From contig JAISAU010000012.1 in assembly GCA_031266555.1 (NCBI GenBank), positions 1-64,000 on the forward strand: DNA of 64,000 nucleotides, written 5' to 3'. A program made the translations under genes and the position numbers. Under the pieces are notes generated by a model. That model was not told the origin of the DNA, made no database searches, and saw only the letters and a program-made list of their open reading frames with translations. Positions 8,125 to 17,670 of this stretch are shown here, one piece after another; the first letter of the stretch is position 1; each line of letters opens with the position of its first letter. The DNA comes from Campylobacteraceae bacterium. GTDB taxonomy: Bacteria; Campylobacterota; Campylobacteria; Campylobacterales; Campylobacteraceae.

Positions 8125-8974
8125 CGATAAAAGCAGTGTAAAAAAGCTTGAAGATATAGGTCTTAGAGAAGTTTCTCGTAAAACCTATATAGAGTTTAAT
8201 TATCTCAAGCTTATGGCAGATAAAGAGTTTTCAAAATTAGAGCGTATAAAAACACTGGGATTTATTAAGATTATCCAACGAGAGTATGATATCGATATGG
8301 ATGATTGGATTAAAGAGTTTGAAGAGTATTTTCAAGAAAACAACCAAAACAAACCGAAAGAAAAAAAGCCGGACGATATCTTAAAGCCGCATAAAAATGT
8401 GAGTTTTAGTAAAAAAGCTTATATATTTTTGGCAGTTTTGTTTTTGATACTTTTTATGATATTCGCCTATAGTTTTACAAAAGGGCGGATAGGGCATATT
8501 GAGAGTACTTTAACAAATTCAAATATTACATATTACGATATCGACGAGAACAAAACGGATAATGATGTGCTGCAAACAGCCGATGTTTTGGAAGAGACGG
8601 CTAATGCGTCCGTTGAAGATAACGCCACGCAACCGACCGCTTTAATAGTTGACGTTTTAAATAACGCGTCAAAACAAAATGTTATAGAAAATCTTAGAGC
8701 GACTATATCTCCAAATACTAATATTTGGGTTGGCGTAATAGATTTGGCTACTTATAAAAAACGCACTTACATGCAAGAGCATAATATTGATCTGAAACTT
8801 GACAAAGAGCAGTTGGTTATAACCGGACATGGCGATTTTACGCTAAAAATGGAAAACAAACCCGACAAAAAATTCAATGTGCGAAATAGAGTCTATCTGT
8901 ATATCAACAACGGCACGATAGAAGAGATAAGCGAGGGTGATTTTGTATTGTTAAACGGCGGTAAAAGTTGGTAA
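8105..8974 (+). CDS. RodZ-like single-pass membrane protein
   Basis: I start it at the ATG at 8105, preceded by AGGA, inside the last 20 bp of rlmB. The N-terminal 80 residues are helical and cytoplasmic, followed by one membrane helix (about residues 102-124) and a periplasmic part with a Thr/Asn-rich linker and a C-terminal beta-rich domain (about 195-285) resembling the DUF4115-like tail of RodZ proteins. No full HTH can be shown. Equivalent to C. jejuni Cj0152c by position. A role in the envelope is inferred from topology only. Confidence 0.65.
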   Translation: MTKGKNSDKSSVKKLEDIGLREVSRKTYIEFNYLKLMADKEFSKLERIKTLGFIKIIQREYDIDMDDWIKEFEEYFQENNQNKPKEKKPDDILKPHKNVSFSKKAYIFLAVLFLILFMIFAYSFTKGRIGHIESTLTNSNITYYDIDENKTDNDVLQTADVLEETANASVEDNATQPTALIVDVLNNASKQNVIENLRATISPNTNIWVGVIDLATYKKRTYMQEHNIDLKLDKEQLVITGHGDFTLKMENKPDKKFNVRNRVYLYINNGTIEEISEGDFVLLNGGKSW

Positions 8975-9780
8975 AATCAATCATTTTAACATTGATTATT
9001 TGCGTTGGGTTATGCGCGCAAAGCGTTAATGAAAAAGCGAATGAATTTATAAGCAAAAGCAAGCTTAGTACGTCAAAAAATTTAATCTCGTTTTTATTCG
9101 CGAACGCGAGCAAATATTATGACAAAGACGGCGAGATAGATGTTATTTTGATTTTAGAGACACTAAGAGACAACGGACTTTTAGGGCTTTCTTTTAAAGA
9201 ACCGCAAGAACTTGAATTGATATTTATCACAAAACAAAATCCGCTTATTTTTATGAGAGTTATAAGCGAATCTCTAAATTCTATGGGCTATAACCTCTTT
9301 TTAACTAAAAAAGTCTCAAAGTCAATTGACGAGTTTGTTTGGCATATCTCTTTATCGACGCAAAACGTACCGAACCCGCTTTTATTGGGCGATAATTTAA
9401 AAGCGCACGGATGCGAAGTTTTGGATATCAAAAAAGAGGATAATACTTGGAGCTATATAGTTGATTCTGAGAATGCGAAAATTGATACGATAAAAGTCGA
9501 GCCTAACAAAAAAATAGCTCTAAAAAAACCTTTCGCTCCATATATTTTAGAATTAAACGACAATACGAAAACCATTACTTTAGAGGCAAATCCATCTGAC
9601 TACTGGCACCCTAATATTAATTTTTATGATGAGAATCTGCATTTGATTCATACGATTAAATTGGACAAAAGAGAGATGGCGATAAAGCTAAAAGTTCCTC
9701 AAAACTCAGTTTATGTAAAAGTCGACGACAAGTTTACTTTAGAGAATATCAAAAGAGGGCTTACCGTCACATTTGAATGA
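8968..9780 (+). CDS. secreted periplasmic protein, conserved hypothetical
   Basis: 270 aa beginning with a signal peptide (SIILTLIICVGLCAQS, cleavage near residue 17). The start is TTG at 8968, overlapping the end of the previous gene by 7 bp, so they are coupled. The rest is mixed alpha/beta with no enzyme motif I recognise; the C-terminal third is beta-rich with a WHPNINFYD segment. Same place as C. jejuni Cj0151c. Because it is always paired with the RodZ-like gene, I infer a shared envelope job. Confidence 0.65.
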   Translation: MVKSIILTLIICVGLCAQSVNEKANEFISKSKLSTSKNLISFLFANASKYYDKDGEIDVILILETLRDNGLLGLSFKEPQELELIFITKQNPLIFMRVISESLNSMGYNLFLTKKVSKSIDEFVWHISLSTQNVPNPLLLGDNLKAHGCEVLDIKKEDNTWSYIVDSENAKIDTIKVEPNKKIALKKPFAPYILELNDNTKTITLEANPSDYWHPNINFYDENLHLIHTIKLDKREMAIKLKVPQNSVYVKVDDKFTLENIKRGLTVTFE

Positions 9781-9809
9781 TAAGCTAAAAAACAAGGGAG
9801 AAAAAACAG

Positions 9810-11027
9810 ATGTTTGATGAAATAAGATTTAATACCATAGAAAGACTTCCTAATTATGTATTCGCAGTAGTTAATGAGTTAAAATTAAAAGCCAGACGCG
9901 CGGGCGAAGATGTTATAGATCTGTCTATGGGCAATCCTGACGGCAGAACTCCGCAGCACATTATTGATAAACTCATAGAATCGACAAATAAACCAAAAGT
10001 ACACGGTTACTCGGCAAGTATGGGCATATACAAGTTAAGATTGGCGATTTGTAATTGGTACAAAAGAAGATACGGAGCGGATTTAGATCCTGACAGCGAA
10101 GCTATAGTGGGACTTGGCAGTAAAGAAGGATTCGCTCATCTTGTACAAGCTATCACAAATCCGGGAGACGTGGCTGTAGTGCCTGACCCTGCATATCCTA
10201 TACACTCTTATGCTTTTATATTAGCCGGAGGAAATGTGCATAAAATCAATTTGGATTTTGACGATGAATTTGAATTGAATAAAAAGAGTTTTTTCGCGCA
10301 GCTGAAAGAGACGTTTGACAAGTCAGTCCCGCGTCCGAAATACGTAGTAGTAAATTTTCCTCACAATCCGACAACTGTTACGGTAGACAAATCTTTTTAT
10401 GAAGAGTTGGTGGCGTTGGCTAAAAAAGAGCGATTTTATATTATAAGCGATATCGCTTACGCCGATTTGACTTACGATGGATATAAGACACCGTCAATAT
10501 TTGAAGTTAAAGACGCAAAAGATGTGGCGGTAGAAAGCTTTACTCTTTCAAAAAGCTACAATATGGCCGGTTGGAGAGTAGGTTTTATAGTGGGAAATAA
10601 AAAGCTTATCTCAGCTGTTAAAAAGATAAAATCGTGGCTTGATTACGGTATTTTTACGCCTATTCAAGTGGCTTCCACAATAGCTTTGGACGGACCGCAA
10701 GAGTGCGTTGAAGAGATAAAAGAGGTTTATAGAAAAAGACGCGACGTGCTTTGCGAAGTATTTGACGCGGCTGGTTGGCATATTGAAAAACCAAAATCAA
10801 CAATGTTCGTTTGGGCAAAGATTCCCAAAATAGCCGAACATTTGGGAAGCTTGGAGTTTTCGAAACAGCTTTTGACCGAAGCTAAAGTAGCGGTAAGTCC
10901 CGGTGTAGGATTTGGAGAGCATGGAGAAGGGTATGTAAGAATTGCCCTCATAGAAAATGAAAATCGTATAAGACAAGCGGCTAGAAATATCAAAAAATAT
11001 TTAAACTCGTTAGAGAAAAAAGTATGA
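9810..11027 (+). CDS. class I/II PLP aminotransferase, AlaC-like
   Basis: 405 aa, fold-type I aminotransferase. Motifs: SMGNPDG near the N terminus, VNFPHNPT (about 185-192), and the PLP lysine in TLSKSYNMAGWRVGF (about 249-263). The SKSYN/MAGWR form is that of the AlaC/YfdZ and LL-diaminopimelate aminotransferase group; alanine synthesis from glutamate and pyruvate is the more likely reaction. It overlaps hom by 4 bp, which links it to amino-acid synthesis. AAGGGAG ribosome site. Confidence 0.8.
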   Translation: MFDEIRFNTIERLPNYVFAVVNELKLKARRAGEDVIDLSMGNPDGRTPQHIIDKLIESTNKPKVHGYSASMGIYKLRLAICNWYKRRYGADLDPDSEAIVGLGSKEGFAHLVQAITNPGDVAVVPDPAYPIHSYAFILAGGNVHKINLDFDDEFELNKKSFFAQLKETFDKSVPRPKYVVVNFPHNPTTVTVDKSFYEELVALAKKERFYIISDIAYADLTYDGYKTPSIFEVKDAKDVAVESFTLSKSYNMAGWRVGFIVGNKKLISAVKKIKSWLDYGIFTPIQVASTIALDGPQECVEEIKEVYRKRRDVLCEVFDAAGWHIEKPKSTMFVWAKIPKIAEHLGSLEFSKQLLTEAKVAVSPGVGFGEHGEGYVRIALIENENRIRQAARNIKKYLNSLEKKV

Positions 11028-12292
11028 TAAAAGTCGCTGTTTTAGGCGTAGGTACGGTAGGTTCGGGCGTTGTCGATATTTTAGAGAAAAACGCCGATAT
11101 CATACAAGCAAGATGCGGCAAAAAAATAGTTCCCATTATCGGCGTTGTCAGAGATTTATCCAAAAAAAGAGATGTTAGCATTCCTCTTACAGACGATGTA
11201 AAATCGGTAATCAATAGAGACGACATAGACATTTATGTGGAACTTATGGGCGGCGTTGAACAAACGTATCAGGTAGTAAAAGAGATATTAAACAGAGGCA
11301 AAAGCGTAGTAACCGCCAATAAAGCGCTTTTGGCATATCACAGATATGATTTGCAAAAAGCCGCGAAAAAATCTACCATAGGTTTTGAAGCTAGCGTCGC
11401 GGGAGGAATTCCTATCATAAAAGCTTTGAGAGAGGGTTTAAGCGCAAATCATATTACAGCTATAAAAGGGATATTAAACGGTACATGTAACTATATTTTA
11501 ACTAAGATGATGAATGAGAAAGGTTCTTTCAAAGATATTTTGAAAGAAGCGCAAGAGCTTGGATACGCGGAAGCTGACCCCGCGTTTGATATAGGCGGAC
11601 TTGACGCCGCGCACAAACTTTTGATACTCTCATCCATTGCTTACGGCATTGACGCGAAACCTGAAGATATATTGATAGAGGGCATTGAAAATATAGGACA
11701 TGAAGATATATATTTTGCCAAAGAGTTTGAATACTCGATAAAACTTTTAGGCATAGCCAAAAAACAAGGCAAAAGAGTAGAATTGAGAGTACATCCGTCG
11801 CTCATTCCGCAAGATAAAATGATAGCAAAAGTTGACGGCGTGATGAATGGCATTAGTTTAATAGGCGACTTTGTCGGAGAGACTATGTATTATGGCGCGG
11901 GTGCCGGTAAAAATGCGACTGCCAGCGCTGTTGTAGCGGATCTTGTGGATATAGCCAGAGAAGGGCAATCGCCTATGCTTGGTTTTAAATCGTCGCTTGA
12001 AAATAGCAAGCTTACTGTTATGCCCAAAGATGAGGTTAAGACAAAATACTATTTTAGAGTAAAAGTAAAAGATAAAATAGGCGTTTTAGCTAAAATCGCC
12101 AATATTATGGAGCGTTCGCAAATCTCAATAGAGAGTTTTTTGCAAAAAATGGAAACAAAACAGTTAGGCACTACAACGCTGTTTTTTGCCACGCACCACT
12201 GCAAAGAAGCCAATGTGCAAGAAGCGCTTAGGGAGATAGAAAAATTGGAATTTGTATCTGCGAAACCTGTAATGATAAGAATAGAAGATTAA
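11024..12292 (+). CDS. hom: homoserine dehydrogenase with ACT domain
   Basis: 422 aa monofunctional enzyme reducing aspartate semialdehyde to homoserine. NAD(P) Rossmann motif GVGTVGSGVVDIL at the N terminus, the VTANKALLA loop, the catalytic segment GFEASVAGGIPIIKALREGL and GILNGTCNYI, and a C-terminal ACT domain (about 345-420, VKDKIGVLAKIANIMERS) for feedback by threonine. Start ATGA overlaps the aminotransferase stop. Confidence 0.93.
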   Translation: MIKVAVLGVGTVGSGVVDILEKNADIIQARCGKKIVPIIGVVRDLSKKRDVSIPLTDDVKSVINRDDIDIYVELMGGVEQTYQVVKEILNRGKSVVTANKALLAYHRYDLQKAAKKSTIGFEASVAGGIPIIKALREGLSANHITAIKGILNGTCNYILTKMMNEKGSFKDILKEAQELGYAEADPAFDIGGLDAAHKLLILSSIAYGIDAKPEDILIEGIENIGHEDIYFAKEFEYSIKLLGIAKKQGKRVELRVHPSLIPQDKMIAKVDGVMNGISLIGDFVGETMYYGAGAGKNATASAVVADLVDIAREGQSPMLGFKSSLENSKLTVMPKDEVKTKYYFRVKVKDKIGVLAKIANIMERSQISIESFLQKMETKQLGTTTLFFATHHCKEANVQEALREIEKLEFVSAKPVMIRIED

Positions 12293-12473
12293 ATAGCGGT
12301 AAGGTAAATCCATTCGTTACATGCGAGTGTTTTAGGATTAAAAATATCCAATTTTTCTTTTGCATGTAGCGTTTAAATTTTATTTCAATTAAGCTTTTTT
12401 ATGCGCGTTAAATTATAAAAACAGATAAGATGTTTTACGTCCAAAATATTTATCCTTCTCATAAAAACTTTGA

Positions 12474-12479
12474 TATACT
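12474..12479 (+). promoter_or_regulatory. -10 element TATACT for terC
   Basis: TGATATACT (extended -10) 26 bp before the terC start in a 213-bp gap. Two degenerate palindrome copies (TTACATGCGAG near 12319, GCATGTAGC near 12362) lie upstream of it. Confidence 0.5.
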
Positions 12480-12505
12480 TGTATTTTTAAAATCAGAGGC
12501 GATAA

Positions 12506-13231
12506 ATGGAATTTACAAGCTTGATAAGCGATCCTAATGCGTGGATTGCGTTAGCTACTTTGACGGGACTTGAGATAGTTTTAGGGATTGATAATATTAT
12601 TTTCATAGCGATTTTAGTTAGTAGATTGCCAAAAGAAAAAAGACAAAAAGCCAGAATACTCGGACTCTCTCTTGCAATGGGCACTAGAATATTATTATTG
12701 CTTTCATTGTTTTGGATCATGAGGCTTACTAAGCCTTTGTTTGAGTTATTTGAGCACGGATTTTCCGGACGGGATTTGATACTGCTTTTCGGCGGATTGT
12801 TTTTGATAGCAAAATCTACTTTGGAGATTCATCACAATATTGACTCAAAAGAGGACAAAGATAAAAAAAACATAAACGCGGCGAAAGGCTTTGTAGGCAT
12901 TTTGATTCAAATCGCTCTGCTTGATATAATCTTTTCCCTTGATTCTGTGATTACTGCCGTGGGAATGGTAAACCAAATAGAAATTATGATATTAGCCGTT
13001 GTAATAGCCGTATTTATTATGATGGTGGCTTCAAAAAACATAAGTGATTTTATAGATAAACACCCGACTTTAAAAATGATGGCTTTGGCATTTTTGATAC
13101 TTGTCGGAGTCGCTTTAATGGGAGATGGGCTTGGATTTCATATACCAAAAGGATATATATATTTTTCTATGGCTTTCGCATTAGCGGTAGAATCTCTCAA
13201 TATCTATGCAAAATCAAAAAATAAGGAATAA
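12506..13231 (+). CDS. TerC-family integral membrane protein
   Basis: 241 aa with about seven membrane helices. The TerC metal-site segments are present as [17 protein letters not shown] (about 21-37) and [15 protein letters not shown] (about 139-153), each placing an acidic residue inside the membrane. TerC-like proteins export Mn2+ or help metalation of exported enzymes in other bacteria; which of these applies here is unknown. AGAGG ribosome site. The thiG start is 1 bp downstream. Confidence 0.85.
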   Translation: MEFTSLISDPNAWIALATLTGLEIVLGIDNIIFIAILVSRLPKEKRQKARILGLSLAMGTRILLLLSLFWIMRLTKPLFELFEHGFSGRDLILLFGGLFLIAKSTLEIHHNIDSKEDKDKKNINAAKGFVGILIQIALLDIIFSLDSVITAVGMVNQIEIMILAVVIAVFIMMVASKNISDFIDKHPTLKMMALAFLILVGVALMGDGLGFHIPKGYIYFSMAFALAVESLNIYAKSKNKE

Positions 13232-13232
13232 C

Positions 13233-14021
13233 ATGGAAGATGTACTAAAAATCGGCAAATACGAATTTAATAGCCGTCTTATAGTAGGAAGCGGCAAATA
13301 TAAAGATTTTCAAACAACTAAAGAAGCGACGATCGCGAGCGGCTCAAATCTTATAACAGTCGCCGTAAGACGCGTAAATATCACAAATAAGAACGAAGAA
13401 AATTTGACGGATTATTTTAGCGGCACAAATGTAACGCTTTTGCCTAATTCCGCAGGTTGCACCAAAGCCGAAGAGGCTATAGCGTTGTTTCGTATGATAC
13501 GCGAGGCAACCGGGCTTGATTTGATAAAACTTGAGGTTATAGGCGATACCGTTAAAACGCTTTATCCTGATATCATAGAGACCCTTAAAGCTTGTGAAAT
13601 ATTGGCTAAAGACGGTTTTACTATTATGTCTTATACAAATGACGATCCCATAACCGCGAAAAAGTTGGAAGACGCTGGAAGTGCAGCGATTATGCCGCTC
13701 GCTTCTCCTATAGGAAGCGGTCTTGGCATACAAAACAGATATAATATTTTATTTATCAAAGAAGCGGTAAAAATTCCTGTGGTAGTAGACGCCGGCATAG
13801 GTTGCGCCAGCGACGCGGCTATAGCTATGGAGATAGGAGCTGACGCCGTATTGACCAATAGCGCTTTAGCATACGCCAAGAAACCTGTTTTGATGGCGGA
13901 AGCTATGAAGTACGCGGTGATTGCGGGAAGAAAGAGTTTTCTTAGCGGAAGAATGGCTAAAAAACCATTCGCGACGGCAAGTAGTTCAAGCGAAGGAATT
14001 ATAGAGTTTAAGAAAAATTGA
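13233..14021 (+). CDS. thiG: thiazole synthase
   Basis: Makes the thiazole phosphate of thiamine from deoxyxylulose phosphate, dehydroglycine and ThiS thiocarboxylate. [31 protein letters not shown] (with the Schiff-base lysine) and [13 protein letters not shown] are all ThiG signatures. I choose the ATG at 13233, after AAGGA, not the upstream in-frame ATG inside terC. Other thi genes are not in the window, and coupling to terC is unexplained. Confidence 0.93.
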   Translation: MEDVLKIGKYEFNSRLIVGSGKYKDFQTTKEATIASGSNLITVAVRRVNITNKNEENLTDYFSGTNVTLLPNSAGCTKAEEAIALFRMIREATGLDLIKLEVIGDTVKTLYPDIIETLKACEILAKDGFTIMSYTNDDPITAKKLEDAGSAAIMPLASPIGSGLGIQNRYNILFIKEAVKIPVVVDAGIGCASDAAIAMEIGADAVLTNSALAYAKKPVLMAEAMKYAVIAGRKSFLSGRMAKKPFATASSSSEGIIEFKKN

Positions 14022-14485
14022 TATTTTTGCAGCGTAGAAACTTATTTAAAATTTTTTGATAAACGGTTGCGTTGCAATCTTTTCTTTTTTTGCGGATAAA
14101 ATCGAGGGAATTTTATATATAAAATTTTTATGCGATAAGAAAAATATATTTTAAGATTAGATGTCGTCCATTTTATTGTTTTTGTAACTGCCAAATGTTA
14201 TTTAGCTACTATGCGAACGCGAGATTTTTATGCAAAGAAAAACATTTGTATTATTTACAATAATATATACATGTAGCGCTCCAAACGATATGTTTTAGAA
14301 AATTGTAAAAATGGTAATTTTATATCCAAAAAACAGCGTTTAGAAAAATATACGCGTAAGTCTTGACAAAAGTAGGCGTTTTTGTGTAAACTTTCAACCT
14401 TGTTTTAATTCGCGAGCGTAAAAAGTTAAAGTTTTGGCGATTTTTTAGGTTTTTGCAAATTACGTTGCAAGTTTGATAATTTAAG
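14022..14485. other. 464-bp spacer before the tRNA cluster
   Basis: No open frame of note. It holds one degenerate palindrome (TACATGTAGCGC near 14269) and, at its right end, the strong tRNA promoter listed separately. Several A/T tracts are present, but no clear terminator hairpin after thiG. Confidence 0.4.
14363..14392 (+). promoter_or_regulatory. sigma-70 promoter of the tRNA cluster (TTGACA, 18 bp, TAAACT)
   Basis: A full -35 TTGACA (14363-14368) and a -10 TAAACT (14387-14392) spaced by 18 bp. A near-consensus -35 is uncommon in this group except for stable RNA genes. It lies about 94 bp before tRNA-Pro and would drive at least the first four tRNAs. Confidence 0.65.
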
Positions 14486-14562
<77 letters not shown>

Positions 14563-14574
14563 TTTTTTAAGTAC

Positions 14575-14652
14575 GGTGAGTTTAGCTCAGTTGGTTAGAG
14601 CATCAGATTGTGGTCCTGAGGGTCGTGGGTTCAATTCCCATAACTCACCCCA
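14575..14652 (+). tRNA. tRNA-His (anticodon GTG)
   Basis: Acceptor with the encoded extra G at -1 (14575) pairing C73, as expected for tRNA-His. Anticodon GTG, CCA encoded. It lies 12 bp after tRNA-Pro, so the two share a transcript. Confidence 0.95.
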
Positions 14653-14656
14653 TTTT

Positions 14657-14733
14657 GCGCTCGTAGCTCAATTGGATAGAGCAACAGACTTCGGATCTGT
14701 AGGTTGTAGGTTCGACTCCTATCGAGCGTACCA
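14657..14733 (+). tRNA. tRNA-Arg (anticodon TCG)
   Basis: 77-nt cloverleaf, anticodon stem ACAGA/TCTGT with loop CTTCGGA. The anticodon read is TCG, which with unmodified first base reads CGN codons. Encoded CCA. Only 4 bp after tRNA-His. Confidence 0.93.
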
Positions 14734-14797
14734 TTGAGCAAAAGAGGCTTTGTTTTAAAATAGTTTTAAACAACGTCGGCTTACCAAACGATAAAAC

Positions 14798-14874
14798 GCG
14801 CTCATAGCTCAGCTGGATAGAGCAACGGCCTTCTAAGCCGTAGGTCAGAGGTTCGAATCCTCTTGGGCGTACCA
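14798..14874 (+). tRNA. tRNA-Arg (anticodon TCT)
   Basis: 77-nt cloverleaf, anticodon stem ACGGC/GCCGT with loop CTTCTAA giving TCT for AGA/AGG. CCA encoded. Same strand as the preceding tRNAs after a 64-bp spacer. Confidence 0.93.
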
Positions 14875-15049
14875 TTTTGTTTAAGAGAGGATGTAAATCC
14901 TTTTAAGACCTTTAAAAATTGTTCGCTTTTAGGGAGGAATTTTTGAGGAAGGCAAATTGGGTGTGGAGTTTTTAATTTCACGTCAAATAAATTTGCGTTT
15001 TGAAAATTTTTTTATCAGCGTCTTAACGCGCGTTTTTTATTATTGTTAT

Positions 15050-15134
15050 GCGGATGTGGTGAAATTGGTAGACACACCAGACTTAGGATCTGGCGCCGCA
15101 AGGCATGGGAGTTCGAGTCTCTTCATCCGCACCA
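15050..15134 (+). tRNA. tRNA-Leu (anticodon TAG)
   Basis: 85-nt class II tRNA with a long variable arm; anticodon stem CCAGA/TCTGG around CTTAGGA gives TAG. CCA encoded. Its 3' end is 88 bp from the convergent RloC-like gene, a typical place for acquired DNA, but I saw no repeat of the tRNA 3' end further downstream. Confidence 0.95.
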
Positions 15135-15222
15135 TTTTGAGATCAAATGAGATTTTTAGCCTTGCTATTAAAGTATGTAAGAAATGCATATATAAAAAAC
15201 TACAGTGAAAATAATTCAAAAA

Positions 15223-17379
15223 TTACTCTTTTATTTCCCAATGAGCATTGAAATGCTCATTGGCATTATTGCTTTCAAATAATTTATCAAGAATATCTCT
15301 TATATTCTCTCTTGTTTTACCGTTTTGTTCCGCTTCAAGATCATCAATGGAGTGCGAATTGACATCAAATAATTTTTTTGCGGTTATATTATTGCCATAT
15401 AAGTCGTTAATACAATTAAATTTGCTATAAGTTTCACATATCTTTCGGCAACTATTTAACATTAAATCAGGTTTATTTTGTTCATATAAAAATACCAACT
15501 CTTTCCAAAATATTTCATAATTTGTTTTAAAGTCATCGTTACTATTATCTATACTTTTAATGGTTGAAAGTTTTCCATTAGAAAATAGGTGAAAATTACC
15601 ATAGTTTTTATAAAAATATTTAGTAGGTTTACGAATGCTTAAGTAAAAATGGCAATTATGAGTTAGCAATATCAAATAATCATCAATGCCAAGTTTTTTA
15701 TAGTTGCCATTTTTGTCTTTTTCATAAAGTTTTTGTACCTCACCAATCATCAAATATTGCATAGTATCGTCGTTACTTGTCATTGGATCATCTAGGATAA
15801 TAATTTTTGGCTTATTGTTATCGTCAACTTTTTCAAGAGCAAAAATGAAATATAGAAGAGCAATGATATTTTTCTCGCCCTTACTTAATTTCGTAATGGT
15901 TCTAATTTTACCATTATGGCCTTTGATTTGATATTGTCCTTTTTGACTTTCGTCGCCATTTCGTATTAATTCAAGAGAAAAGGAAGAAATACCTATATTT
16001 TTTAATAAATCATTAATTTTTTTAGCGATTTTTTCTTCATTTCTTGTCTCTAAAATTAAATTATTCTTTTCTTGTTGTTTATTTTCTATCTCCTGTCTTT
16101 TGTCACTCAATGCTTTTTGTATTTCTGTTTTAATAGTCTCAAGAGTTGTTAGTTTAATACACTCCTCGTTGTATTTGAAATTATCCAACATTTTTTTGAC
16201 TTCGTGATAACGCAAAGTATTTTTTGCGTTATCTTGCTCTCGCTCTAAGTTTTGTGAAAATTGATTGTTTTCATCAAGTACTTTTTCATATTCTATTTTT
16301 ATTTCGGTGAAATCTTTTGGAGCAACAACAACCATTTCGTCAGTTTTTTTGAATAAGTCTTTTTTCTTGTCTTCCAATTTTATTTTAAGTTTTCCAAGAA
16401 AAATTTGATACCCACCTTTTATATTTTTAATCTGTAAATTAAGATTTTTGATTTGTTCGGCAAATTTTTCATAAAAATCACTTTCATTAATTTCTCTAAG
16501 TTTGTTAATTTTATCCAATTCATTATCAATTTTAATAATGCCGGCATCAATGCGATTTTCTAACTTTTTTACCTCATCATTAAAATAGCTACCAAGTAGC
16601 TGCCATCTTTTTTCACTGATTTCATTTCCACAAAATATGCATCTTTCGCCATTCTCATGTTTGTGTATTCGCATACCTTCTTTGGCAAAGTTTTGTTTGT
16701 CGATATTGTCATCTAATTCCGCAATAATTTGTCGTTGCGATACATGTGAAAGCAGAACTTCATTAGTTGATTTTAAATATTTAGACAAAACAATTTCAGG
16801 AAAAGATATTTTGATAACATCGTCTTTCTTTTCCGATTTAATTGTTGTTTTGTACTTTTTGATTTCGTTATCAGAAAGCAATTTTGCTTTATTTATTTCA
16901 TTTTTAAAGTCATTTTTATTATAATTTGTTTTTGCGATTTGTGGGCTTGACTGTTCTTTAATCTGTTTTGCTGATTCAGCGCAAAAATTGTCAATCTTAT
17001 CAAATTGTTTTTTACAATTTTCGCTTGCTTTTTCTAGTTTGGTAAAAAAATTCTCAGTATTATCTTCCGGTTTTTCAATTTCTTTTTTGATGTTGCTAAT
17101 CTCAATATCAATTTCATCAACCTTCTGTTGTATTTCAGCATTTTCCACTCCCAGAGCAATGGCATCTAATCCATGATTTTCTCTAATAATACCTTCAAAT
17201 CCTTCAAAAATGCAAATATTGTATTTTGCTGAAAACTGATTTTTAATTGTTTCTGTAATAGTCGTTTTGCCAGTTCCATTTTTGCCAAATATAAAATTAA
17301 TTTTCTTTGTAATAATAAGTTTACTGTCTTGGATAAATCGTTCATCGTAGTATGATAAATCTATTTTTAAATCAGACAT
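15223..17379 (-). CDS. RloC-like AAA ATPase with zinc hook, candidate anticodon nuclease
   Basis: 718 aa ABC/SMC-type ATPase of the AAA_13 group. Walker A GKNGTGKT (32-39), long coiled coils broken by a CIFC zinc-hook motif (Cys247, Cys250), signature LSKGEKN (498-504), Walker B IIILDDP (526-532), H-loop LTHNCHF (His574). The C-terminal extension carries Arg645-x3-Glu649 and His676, the same R-x3-E...H arrangement as the ACNase triad of PrrC and RloC, which cut tRNA anticodon loops during phage infection. RloC is usually beside type I R-M genes; none is here. It lies alone between five tRNA genes and miaA. Nuclease activity is inferred from motif spacing; it could be another AAA_13 defence ATPase. 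Confidence 0.7.
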   Translation of the reverse strand: MSDLKIDLSYYDERFIQDSKLIITKKINFIFGKNGTGKTTITETIKNQFSAKYNICIFEGFEGIIRENHGLDAIALGVENAEIQQKVDEIDIEISNIKKEIEKPEDNTENFFTKLEKASENCKKQFDKIDNFCAESAKQIKEQSSPQIAKTNYNKNDFKNEINKAKLLSDNEIKKYKTTIKSEKKDDVIKISFPEIVLSKYLKSTNEVLLSHVSQRQIIAELDDNIDKQNFAKEGMRIHKHENGERCIFCGNEISEKRWQLLGSYFNDEVKKLENRIDAGIIKIDNELDKINKLREINESDFYEKFAEQIKNLNLQIKNIKGGYQIFLGKLKIKLEDKKKDLFKKTDEMVVVAPKDFTEIKIEYEKVLDENNQFSQNLEREQDNAKNTLRYHEVKKMLDNFKYNEECIKLTTLETIKTEIQKALSDKRQEIENKQQEKNNLILETRNEEKIAKKINDLLKNIGISSFSLELIRNGDESQKGQYQIKGHNGKIRTITKLSKGEKNIIALLYFIFALEKVDDNNKPKIIILDDPMTSNDDTMQYLMIGEVQKLYEKDKNGNYKKLGIDDYLILLTHNCHFYLSIRKPTKYFYKNYGNFHLFSNGKLSTIKSIDNSNDDFKTNYEIFWKELVFLYEQNKPDLMLNSCRKICETYSKFNCINDLYGNNITAKKLFDVNSHSIDDLEAEQNGKTRENIRDILDKLFESNNANEHFNAHWEIKE

Positions 17380-17385
17380 ACCTAA

Positions 17386-17391
17386 ATTATA
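17386..17391 (-). promoter_or_regulatory. -10 TATAAT six bases before the RloC-like start codon
   Basis: On the - strand TTTTTATGATATAAT ends 6 nt before the ATG at 17379. Transcription would then begin at or next to the A of ATG, and there is no properly spaced ribosome site, so the message may be leaderless. Confidence 0.5.
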
Positions 17392-17670
17392 TCATAAAAA
17401 GTAAGAGTTTTTCTATCCAACGAGTTATTTATTATCTTTTTATTTAATCAGACTTTAGATATTTCAGATAAAAACAATTTTTAGTGTCGTATCAATCTTG
17501 AGCGATTTGGCAGTGTACTACAGCTTTTCATTAATGACTTTACATGTGAGTAGAATAAAATTAGTTTTTCATTCATTTGACTTCAAAGTTTTTCATTTTT
17601 TTACTGTGCCAACATATCATTGGTTATTTTATTGTTAATGCCATTCTTATAATTGCTTTCGCGTAAAATT

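Noticed and set aside
15135-17670. Attachment-site repeat of the tRNA-Leu 3' end flanking the RloC-like gene
   Set aside because: I looked for the last 20 bases of tRNA-Leu downstream of the gene and did not find a copy.
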